From the NCBI GenBank assembly GCA_022360075.1, contig JAKSDN010000086.1:1-5787 (forward strand): 5,787 bases of DNA. Reading direction: 5' to 3'. Below are positions 1 through 5,015 of this stretch, piece after piece (within the stretch, counting starts at the first letter, position 1; each line of letters opens with the position of its first letter). This stretch comes from Kiloniellales bacterium. Lineage in GTDB: Bacteria > Pseudomonadota > Alphaproteobacteria > Kiloniellales > JAKSDN01. Under the pieces are notes generated by a model, which was given only the letters and a program-made list of their open reading frames with translations, searched no databases and was not told the DNA's origin. The position numbers were made by a program, and so were the translations under genes.

Positions 1-116
1 AGCGTCATGCCGCCCTTGGGCAGCTCCTGCGCCGTCACGAAAGCGTCGTCGGCCTGGGTCAGCACATCGACGATGGCATTGCCGATACCGAGAACGTCGA
101 AGTCTCCGTCGTGCAA
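1..116 (-). CDS. PfkB-family sugar/nucleoside kinase, adenosine kinase-like, N-terminal fragment
   Basis: The minus-strand frame from 116 runs off the left edge, giving 38 residues. After the start it reads HDGDFDVLGIGNAIVDVL, then a segment ending LPKGGMT. This is the typical N-terminus of PfkB-family kinases annotated as adenosine kinase in alphaproteobacteria: the first beta strand, the GNAIVD motif that helps bind the sugar, and the KGGM motif. Such enzymes phosphorylate adenosine or a related sugar with ATP in the cytoplasm. I chose the TTG at 116-114 because GGAG lies 8 nt upstream, the family motif begins a few residues later, and there is no in-frame ATG nearby. A separate promoter lies about 45 bp upstream. 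The ATP-binding and catalytic half is outside the window, so substrate specificity is inferred from the N-terminus only. Confidence 0.82.
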   Translation of the reverse strand, partial: MHDGDFDVLGIGNAIVDVLTQADDAFVTAQELPKGGMT

Positions 117-160
117 GGGTTTAGCTCCAATGTCTGGGATGAGGCCCTGTCGGCGGCGGC

Positions 161-188
161 AGTATAGCCAGGGGCCGGGTGGCGGCAA
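161..188 (-). promoter_or_regulatory. Sigma-70-type promoter for the PfkB-family kinase
   Basis: On the minus strand, TTGCCG (188-183) and TATACT (166-161) are separated by 16 bp. The -10 box matches TATAAT at five of six positions and the -35 box matches TTGACA at four of six. Transcription would start near 154 and leave a leader of roughly 38 nt before the TTG start, with GGAG in it. Spacing and position fit a housekeeping promoter for the kinase. Confidence 0.6.
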
Positions 189-385
189 GGGTGGTGGGGC
201 GGGTTGAACTCGGGATTTCAGGACCGAACAAGGCGCGTCATTCAGTCCGCTGGCACATCAGGTTCTCTTGCGGGTCGAGACGCGGTGGATTTACCGGCTC
301 TGGTGATCCTGACTCCCGATTGCCGGAGAGGTATTCCACGCCAAGCTATACTCAGCCATATGCCATACGCGGACATGGCTTCGAT
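189..385. other. Intergenic stretch without recognised gene
   Basis: This stretch lies between the kinase promoter and the stop codon of the disrupted hypothetical gene. I found no recognisable protein in any frame, no tRNA-like cloverleaf and no strong terminator. The plus-strand reading frames crossing it have no family resemblance and are rich in Arg, Ser and Pro, as expected for shadow frames. A TATACT on the plus strand at 347-352 has TTGCCG 21 bp upstream, which is too far for a normal promoter. Confidence 0.5.
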
Positions 386-892
386 TCACTGGGCAACCCG
401 AGGCAATTGCTGCAATTTTTGGATACATCGTGAGAGGCTGGCTGAGCGGCGAAGAGCATGTTCCGGTCTCCAGCCAGCGGATCGATCCTCGGTGAATTCG
501 ATCATCCTCGCATTGTAAAGCGGCCCCACACTTCTGCCACTGCCATCACGAGGAACAAGATCTGCCTTAATGCTCCGGCGCGAGCGGCGTGCAAGATTGA
601 TGAGTGTCTGCTTTGGATTTTCAAGATCATCAGGATCTTCGGGAAAGTTGGCTTCTGCGACTCCGAGCAAACGGGCGACACGTTCCCTATCGGCAAGTAG
701 CCAAGCCTCAATCATACGAACTGCAATTCGAAAGTACATTTGGTGGGATGGGCAAGGAAGCCATTGCTGAAGACACGTCGGAGCGCAGTCGCAGTCATTG
801 TCCAAATCAATGAGAACGACCCACGGGCTGAACCTTGCTGCGTTATTATATCCCGCTAATCGTTTAAGAGTCCGTCCGGAAAGTTCATACAA
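386..892 (-). pseudogene. Conserved hypothetical protein (DUF4276-like), 5' end disrupted by the insertion sequence
   Basis: The reading frame gives 168 aa from a TTG at 892 to the TGA at 388-386. The first eight or nine codons come from the IS end, so the native part starts near KRLAGYNNAARF. Recognisable blocks follow: WVVLIDLDND, FRIAVRMIEAWLLADRERV, then a Pro/Asp segment DPDDLENPKQTL, LVPRDGSGRSVGPLYNARMI, and WRPEHALRRSASLSRCI at the C-terminus. These resemble a family of uncharacterised bacterial proteins of about 200-230 aa, close to DUF4276 and possibly with a TOPRIM-like fold; that assignment is from memory. The C-terminus looks complete, but the N-terminal 40-60 residues expected for the family are missing. 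Joining across the IS at the TTAA restores an open frame reading IIGGIKRLAGYNN, so the IS interrupted this gene. Upstream of that the frame enters repeat DNA, so the gene may already have been truncated. Function unknown. Confidence 0.6.
868..886 (+). repeat. IS terminal inverted repeat (transposase 3' side)
   Basis: The sequence GAGTCCGTCCGGAAAGTTC matches 16 of 19 positions with the opposite end. TTAA at 864-867 lies directly outside. The TGA stop of the transposase (887-885) lies within this repeat, so coding and end sequence overlap. Confidence 0.85.
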
Positions 893-1729
893 CTGGACAA
901 TATCTTGCGATTCTGCGGGCCATCACGCGAATGCTGGCGAGCCGGATGAAGGCGACGGCGCTTCGGTTCAGGTTCTCGTAGTCCTTGGCGAGGCGCCGGC
1001 AGCGATTGATCCACGCGATGGTCCGCTCCACGACCCAGCGTTTGGGTAGAACCTCGAAGCCCTTGGCTTTGTCGCAACGCTTGATGACCTCGATCCGCCA
1101 GCTCGCACTGGCCATGGCCGTGTTCAACCTCCCGCCCTTGTAGGCGCCGTCGGCAAAGACGCATTCCAGGAAGGGAAAGAGGGCGAGGACGTGGTGATTA
1201 AGCACCAAGAGCGCGCCGTCGCGATCCTGGATGTTGGCCGGGTGAACCACGGCGCTGAGGATCAGGCCGAGGGTGTCGACGAGGAGATGGCGTTTCTTGC
1301 CTTTGACCTTCTTGCCCGCATCATAGCCCGCCGGATCGGTGCGCGGCCCCCTTTTTCTGCGCTTTTCACGCTCTGGCTATCGATCACCCCGGCGCTCGGC
1401 GAGGCCGTTCGTCCCTCCAGATCCCGGGCCATCTCGTAGAGCGTATGGTGGATCCGCTCGAGCGTGCCGTCCCATTCCCAGAGCACGAAATAGTCGTGCA
1501 CCGTGCTCCTCGGCGGCAGATCCTTCGGCAGGGCGCGCCACTGGCAGCCGGTCTCGAGCACGTAGAGAATGGCGTTCAGAATCTCACGCTCATTCACCTC
1601 GCGGCGACGTCCGCCACGCTTGGCCGGCGGGATCAGCGGAGCGATCAACGCCCACTCCGCGTCGCTCATGTCGCTTGGATAGCGCAGCCCCTTACGCTCA
1701 TACTGTCCACGGTTTTCTGCTGTCCACAT
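885..1729 (-). CDS. IS5-family transposase, produced by -1 frameshift
   Basis: The first frame starts at the ATG 1729-1727 (MWTAENRGQYERKGLRYPSD) with a strong GGAGGA ribosome binding site upstream. A longer frame from 1768 lacks such a site. Blocks typical of the family follow: AEWALIAPLIPPAKRGGRRR, GCQWRALPKDLPPRSTVHDY and VIDSQSVKSAEKGG. At the A5G5 run (1356-1347) the homology moves to the -1 frame, with GPRTDPAGYDAGKKVKGKKR, VVHPANIQDRDG, FADGAYKG and LPKRWVVERTIAWINRCRRL, ending at the TGA 887-885. Fused product: about 281 aa. The predicted DDE catalytic residues are D117, D194 and E235, all present. Without the shift, translation ends at the stop at 1264-1262 and gives a product lacking two of the three catalytic acids. 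Two-frame transposases are usual in the IS427 group, so I read this as programmed shifting rather than decay; an inactivating indel in the homopolymer cannot be excluded. Confidence 0.88.
1347..1356 (-). other. Putative -1 ribosomal frameshift site in transposase
   Basis: On the minus strand the run AAAAAGGGGG is read GAA-AAA-GGG-GGC in the first frame. Re-reading the third G of GGG (base 1349) places the ribosome in the -1 frame and yields the family sequence SAEKGGPRTDPAGYD without gap. A run of A followed by G is the usual slippery context in insertion sequences of this type. Just downstream the RNA is GC-rich. The actual shift and its efficiency are inferred. Confidence 0.65.
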
Positions 1730-1796
1730 CGAACTCTTCCTCCGACGAATCGACTCGCTGCTCCGCATCGAATCACAAAGGATTCATTCGACTCAA

Positions 1797-1815
1797 GAAC
1801 TTCGCGGACGGGCTC
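1797..1815 (-). repeat. IS terminal inverted repeat (transposase 5' side)
   Basis: Read inward on the minus strand, this is GAGCCCGTCCGCGAAGTTC, matching the other end with three mismatches. TTAA at 1816-1819 lies directly outside. The two TTAA copies are identical. Confidence 0.85.
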
Positions 1816-1819
1816 TTAA

Positions 1820-1986
1820 TGCCACCAATAATCCTCCTCATCCTGAGGAGCGCCCGCCAGGGCGCGTCTCGAAGGACGCACAGAATTCATGCAGCACCGT
1901 GCGACAGTCCGATCCGGTGAATTCAGATGCTCTTAGCCTGTCGAAGCATGAGGATCGCTCGCTCTCGACGCCCCGGCCGCGCCCCT
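1820..1986. other. Repeat-rich intergenic region downstream of the transporter gene
   Basis: No gene is visible. Besides the double-hairpin repeat it contains a 7-bp inverted repeat, GAATTCA at 1883-1889 and TGAATTC at 1918-1924, with a competing CACCG/CGGTG pair (1895-1899, 1915-1919). A further palindromic piece lies at about 1926-1949 (ATGCT near 1926, AGCAT near 1945, around CCTGTCGA). It resembles other short palindromic intergenic elements. None is followed by a clear T-run, so they could stop or protect the transporter mRNA but are not classical terminators. Confidence 0.5.
1834..1871 (+). repeat. Dispersed palindromic repeat, copy 1 (double hairpin)
   Basis: Two adjacent hairpins: CTCCTCA-TCC-TGAGGAG (1834-1850) and GCGCCC-GCCA-GGGCGC (1850-1865), followed by GTCTCG. 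It matches copy 2 at 5715-5752 at 34 of 38 positions. Two of the four differences are a compensating pair in the second stem (C1854/G1861 becomes T5735/A5742). It lies between the transporter stop and the IS. Similar intergenic palindromes with a core resembling CTGAGGAGCG are common in alphaproteobacterial genomes as I recall them. Confidence 0.75.
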
Positions 1987-3270
1987 TCACGCCGCCGCCT
2001 GCGCCAGCCCGAACGTGCTGTACTCCCGGGCCAACAAGGCGATGACGCCGAACCAGGCCGCGCAGATCGCCAGCGTCAGCCAGCCGAGCTCTGCCGCGCC
2101 GATGCCGAGCGGCAGCCATTGGGTCAGCAAGAGAATGAGCCCCGCGCCGACGACCTTGAACAGGCGATAGCCCAGCATGTCGATCCAGGCCTTGGCCTGA
2201 TAGGTGTGCACCGGATCGACCGGGATGTAGAGGATTTCCTTGGAGGCGCGGTTGATCGAGTAGGAAAGGCCGCGGTCGGCAATCTTGAGCGCCGAGGCGA
2301 TCATCAGCACCGGCTGCACCATGAAGCCCAGCGAGCAGACCACGATCAGCAGCGGCTGGGTCGCCATGCCGGCGAAGACGCCGAGGTAGCGGTGGATCAG
2401 CGGCGTCAAGACCAGGTTCACGGCGATCGAGACCAGTCCCAGGATGCCGAAGAAGTCCCCGAAGAAGACGGTGCGCTCGTCGCGCTCCGGATAGGCCGCT
2501 TCGACCGCCGAGATGAACTGGTACTCGATCACCGGCTGGGCCATCTGGGCGCAGAACAGGGCGGCGGCGATCAGCAGCAAGTAGCGGCTCTGCAGCAGGC
2601 TGCGCCAGCCGCCCTCGGCGACGACCGGCGGGCCTTTGCTCGGCACTTCCTCGTAGAGTCCGGCGCGGCCCATCGCCAGGTTCACCAGCGCGGTCAGCAC
2701 CAGCAGGAGCGCGCAGGAGAACAGCAGGTCGGGCGTCTCCATGGGCGTGTGCTCGATCAGCACGGCGGAGACCTTGGCCCCGAGCGCGCCGCCCAGAAGC
2801 CCGCCCGTGCCGACGAACCAATAGGATTTCTTGCCCTCGTCGGTCTCGTTGATCGAGTTGGTCAGGCTCCAGAACTGCTCGACCAGGATGACGCTGAAGA
2901 TGTCGACGAAGATGTAGAAGCCGAAGGAGGCGCCGGCGCCCCAGACCGGCAGCAGCAGCCGGAAAGCGATCAGCAGCCCGATGAATAGCAGCAGCGAGCC
3001 TAGCACCACGCGCAGCCGGCTGTGGCGCTCGACCAGGCGGTGATAGAAGCCGATGAAGGTCCCCAGGGTGAGCGCCGAGATGATCCAGACATAGGGGAAG
3101 TTGCTGGCGCCCCAGTACTCGATCAGCAACGAGCGGCTGGCGGTCTTGACCTGGTAGTAGGCGAGGATGATGAGAAAGAAATTGAAGAAGAGGATGGCCG
3201 CCCGCCTGGCGAGCCCCCCGTTTCCGCGCCCGGCCGAACCCGACGCCGCCCCGTAATCCGTTGGCATCAC
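1987..3270 (-). CDS. Tlc/NTT-type nucleotide (NTP/NDP) transporter homologue, MFS-like membrane protein
   Basis: A 427-aa integral membrane protein with about 11-12 hydrophobic segments, at roughly residues 24-42, 58-77, 87-107, 113-133, 152-172, 181-200, 229-245, 271-316 (two), 318-330, 368-385 and 390-413. Residues 339-375 are the most telling: NRASKEILYIPVDPVHTYQ followed by AKAWIDMLGYR. They match the pattern of the ATP/ADP translocase family (K-E-x-x-Y-I-P-x-D ... K-A-x-I-D). The N-terminal YYQVKTASR segment also fits. Classical members exchange ATP for ADP in Rickettsia, Chlamydia and plastids. Homologues like this one in free-living bacteria have unproven substrates. The start is GTG 3270 or ATG 3267; AAAGG lies 5 or 8 nt upstream respectively, and ATG is slightly favoured. 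The stop is TGA 1989-1987. It is divergent from the serine hydrolase with a 28-bp gap. Membrane family is confident; substrate is inference. Confidence 0.82.
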   Translation of the reverse strand: MMPTDYGAASGSAGRGNGGLARRAAILFFNFFLIILAYYQVKTASRSLLIEYWGASNFPYVWIISALTLGTFIGFYHRLVERHSRLRVVLGSLLLFIGLLIAFRLLLPVWGAGASFGFYIFVDIFSVILVEQFWSLTNSINETDEGKKSYWFVGTGGLLGGALGAKVSAVLIEHTPMETPDLLFSCALLLVLTALVNLAMGRAGLYEEVPSKGPPVVAEGGWRSLLQSRYLLLIAAALFCAQMAQPVIEYQFISAVEAAYPERDERTVFFGDFFGILGLVSIAVNLVLTPLIHRYLGVFAGMATQPLLIVVCSLGFMVQPVLMIASALKIADRGLSYSINRASKEILYIPVDPVHTYQAKAWIDMLGYRLFKVVGAGLILLLTQWLPLGIGAAELGWLTLAICAAWFGVIALLAREYSTFGLAQAAA

Positions 3271-3298
3271 ATTAACCTTTGCCGATTAAGGTTTTCCG
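3271..3298. promoter_or_regulatory. 28-bp divergent intergenic region with a palindrome containing both ribosome binding sites
   Basis: AACCTT (3274-3279) and AAGGTT (3288-3293) form a 6-bp inverted repeat with an 8-bp spacer. The AAGG on the plus strand (3288-3291) is 7 nt before the hydrolase ATG. The AAGG on the minus strand (3279-3276) is 5-8 nt before the transporter GTG/ATG. There is no room for complete promoters, so at least one promoter must lie inside the opposing coding region or overlap this palindrome. Confidence 0.55.
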
Positions 3299-4213
3299 AT
3301 GCTACCTTCGCGCCCGATGTCGATCCACCGTCTGATCGTTGCCGTGCAGCTCCTTCTGCTGGCGGCCTTTCCCGCCTATGCCGACTCGCTCGACGGCACC
3401 CCGCTGCTGCGCGAGAGCTTCGACCCCGGGCTCCAGGAGGGGCTCGAGGATCGGCTGCGGGCCTTGGGCCTCGATCGGGCAGTGGCCGAGCGCAAGCTGG
3501 CCGTCGCCCTGGTCGATATCACGGACCCGCTCGAGCCGCGTCTCGCCGAGGTCAACGGCGACGAAATGATGTATGCGGCCAGCCTGCCCAAGATCGCCAT
3601 ACTGCTCGGCGCCTTTGTGCAGATCGAGCGCGGCGCTCTGCGCCTCGATGCCGCGACCCGGGACTCCCTGACGCAGATGATCCGCGTTTCCTCCAATGTC
3701 GAGGCCACGCGCATGCTGAACCGGGTCGGCAAGGAGCGCCTCCTCGAGATCCTGCAATCGAACCGCTTTGCGCTTTACGACCCGGCCGTCAATGGCGGTC
3801 TCTGGGTCGGTAAGGAATATGGGAAGTCGCCAGCGTTTCGACGAGATCCGCTGCACAATCTCTCGCATGGCGCCACCGCTGTCCAGGCGGCTCGCTTTTA
3901 CTACCTGCTCGAGACGGGCCAGCTTGTCGGGCCGGCTTTGAGCCGCGAGATGAAGCGCATGCTGGGCGATCCGGGCATCAATCACAAGTTCGTGCGAGGC
4001 CTCAGCAACGTCCCTGGTGCCCGTCTGTTCCGCAAGTCCGGGTCCTGGCGCCAATGGCACGCCGACAGCGCGATCGTCGAGCACGGCAAGCACAAGTACA
4101 TCGTCGTCGGCCTCGCCGAGCACCCCGACGGCGGCAAGTGGCTCGCCCGTCTGATCAAGCCGCTGCACGAGCTCATCGTGCCCCGCGCCAAGCTTGCCGA
4201 GGCGCGTCAGTAG
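3299..4213 (+). CDS. Secreted serine hydrolase of the class A beta-lactamase / penicillin-binding fold
   Basis: A 304-aa protein with an N-terminal signal peptide: a hydrophobic stretch LIVAVQLLLLAAFPAYA with likely cleavage after residue 28 (AYA|DS). It carries the three signature elements of the penicilloyl serine transferase fold: SxxK at residues 95-98 (ASLPK), SxN at 131-133 (VSSNVEATRML) and KSG at 246-248 (FRKSGSWRQWHAD). The class A ExxLN motif with deacylating Glu166 is not evident, so it may be a carboxypeptidase-like or otherwise diverged enzyme rather than a true beta-lactamase. It would act in the periplasm on peptidoglycan or beta-lactams. The start ATG 3299 has AAGG 7 nt upstream. 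The in-frame ATG 3317 would give a cleaner signal peptide but has no ribosome binding site. Family membership is clear; antibiotic resistance should not be assumed. Confidence 0.85.
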   Translation: MLPSRPMSIHRLIVAVQLLLLAAFPAYADSLDGTPLLRESFDPGLQEGLEDRLRALGLDRAVAERKLAVALVDITDPLEPRLAEVNGDEMMYAASLPKIAILLGAFVQIERGALRLDAATRDSLTQMIRVSSNVEATRMLNRVGKERLLEILQSNRFALYDPAVNGGLWVGKEYGKSPAFRRDPLHNLSHGATAVQAARFYYLLETGQLVGPALSREMKRMLGDPGINHKFVRGLSNVPGARLFRKSGSWRQWHADSAIVEHGKHKYIVVGLAEHPDGGKWLARLIKPLHELIVPRAKLAEARQ

Positions 4214-4257
4214 CAGCCGAGGTGCCCTGGCGGTCTTGCCGATTGGCTCGATCCACG

Positions 4258-4284
4258 ATCGGGCCGCGCCTTTTCGGGCCCGAT
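4258..4284 (+). terminator. Hairpin downstream of the serine hydrolase gene, possible terminator
   Basis: ATCGGGC (4258-4264) and GCCCGAT (4278-4284) form a 7-bp perfect stem with a 13-nt loop, 45 nt after the hydrolase stop. No T-run follows, so intrinsic termination is uncertain. It may instead stabilise the 3' end of the mRNA. Confidence 0.35.
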
Positions 4285-4350
4285 GTGAGCGTGATCTCTC
4301 CGTTCTTGGCCGGCCCGCAATTTCTGCTCGAATACGAACGTTTGTTTTGC

Positions 4351-4386
4351 AATTATCCCCCCGGCAAACCGATTGAGGGGGGAATT
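4351..4386 (+). promoter_or_regulatory. Hairpin sequestering the Shine-Dalgarno of the lipoprotein gene
   Basis: TCCCCCC (4356-4362) can pair perfectly with GGGGGGA (4377-4383) across a 14-nt loop. After a small bulge, AATT (4351-4354) can pair with AATT (4383-4386, sharing the A). The G-run is the only good ribosome binding site for the ATG at 4388, so the folded leader would hide it. This could be translational control or simply a strong secondary structure; no ligand-binding architecture is visible. Confidence 0.5.
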
Positions 4387-4387
4387 C

Positions 4388-4990
4388 ATGATCGGACCGA
4401 ACGTAGGCCGCTTGCTGGGCATCTTGGTGTTGGCGACGCAACTCGGCGCTTGTGCAAGCATCGTCAGCGACAATGACAGCACCACCTACATCGCCACGCA
4501 GCCCGAGGGGGCGCGTTGCGAGCTGCACGGTCAGGACTTCACGCGCGTCGTCATGGCGCCCAGCAGCGTGAGCCTTCCCGCCGATGCCGCGCCGATCACC
4601 GTGGCCTGCAAGTCCGACGGTTATCGCACGACGACCGCCGAGCTCGACACGAGCATGGATGGCTGGATCGTCGGCAATCTCATCTTCGGTGGCATCATCG
4701 GGGCGGCGATCGATGCTTCCCGCGGTGCGGGACAGAAGTACCCGGCGCAGCTCACCGTCTACCTTGACCCCGACACCTTCGACTCGGAGGCGGAGCGGGA
4801 CGAGTGGTACGAGACCCGCATCGGTACCCTCAAGAACAAGTGGGGCGAACTGATCGACGCCGAGGAGCGGAAGTGCGAGCGCGACTCGACCGAGCTTTGC
4901 CGGCGAAAGGTCGAGGAGCTCGAAGAGGCCCGAGACAAAGAGGTCGAGGAGCTGATCAAGAGGCGCGATACTTCCATTGTCAATCAATAG
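4388..4990 (+). CDS. Lipoprotein with PEGA-like domain and charged helical C-terminal tail
   Basis: From ATG 4388 the product is 200 aa. An in-frame TTG at 4373 is disfavoured because the AGGGGGG ribosome binding site lies just before 4388. A lipoprotein signal peptide ends in LGAC with the lipidated Cys at residue 22. Residues 33-80 (YIATQPEGARCEL ... ITVACKSDGYRT) look like a PEGA-type beta domain, typical of surface-exposed or periplasmic proteins. A Gly-rich hydrophobic segment follows (IVGNLIFGGIIGAAIDA, 94-110), as in other small lipoproteins of this kind in alphaproteobacteria. The tail from about 131 is rich in Glu, Lys and Arg, probably helical or coiled-coil, with two Cys (163, 171) eight residues apart. 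It lies 174 bp after the hydrolase on the same strand and its stop is 25 bp from the convergent SMR gene. Specific function unknown; envelope location well supported. Confidence 0.8.
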   Translation: MIGPNVGRLLGILVLATQLGACASIVSDNDSTTYIATQPEGARCELHGQDFTRVVMAPSSVSLPADAAPITVACKSDGYRTTTAELDTSMDGWIVGNLIFGGIIGAAIDASRGAGQKYPAQLTVYLDPDTFDSEAERDEWYETRIGTLKNKWGELIDAEERKCERDSTELCRRKVEELEEARDKEVEELIKRRDTSIVNQ

Positions 4991-5015
4991 ATCGGCGGCT
5001 CGGCCCGCTCGGCGA

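Larger units (their letters stand above)
868..1815 (-). mobile_element. IS5-family (IS427-group) insertion sequence, 948 bp
   Basis: The ends are 19-bp imperfect inverted repeats with 16 matches: GAGTCCGTCCGGAAAGTTC at 868-886, and GAGCCCGTCCGCGAAGTTC read on the minus strand from 1815. The tetranucleotide TTAA abuts both ends (864-867 and 1816-1819), consistent with a target duplication. IS427-group elements often insert at TA-containing palindromes, so a reference database might place the boundary within the TTAA and report a 2-bp TA duplication. The element is filled by a single transposase in two overlapping frames on the minus strand. Size, two-frame organisation, end sequence and transposase all agree with the IS427 group. 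It appears structurally complete and may be functional. It sits in the 5' part of the DUF4276-like gene. Confidence 0.88.

Noticed and set aside
320..352. TTGCCG and TATACT on the plus strand as a promoter
   Set aside because: The spacing is 21 bp, too long for sigma-70, and no plus-strand gene follows.
179..813. Several plus-strand frames of 60-104 codons opposite the DUF4276-like remnant
   Set aside because: None has a family resemblance or good ribosome binding site; the minus-strand frame carries the recognisable conserved blocks.
1883..1924. GAATTCA/TGAATTC inverted repeat as an intrinsic terminator of the transporter gene
   Set aside because: There is no following T-run, and alternative pairings compete; kept only as a note in the intergenic entry.
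1838..2821. 327-codon minus-strand frame overlapping the transporter in another frame
   Set aside because: Arg/Gly/Ala-rich shadow of the transporter. It runs on through the palindromic repeats and resembles no family.
1927..2988. 353-codon open frame on the plus strand opposite the transporter gene
   Set aside because: Its composition is extremely Gln/Arg/Asp/Ala-rich, the typical mirror image of a Leu-rich membrane protein gene; no motif is recognisable.
3302..4987. 561-codon open frame on the minus strand opposite the hydrolase and lipoprotein genes
   Set aside because: It is antisense to two genes with clear signal peptides and family motifs. Its translation is repetitive Leu/Ala/Arg/Asp-rich sequence with no domain, as expected of a shadow frame in GC-rich DNA.
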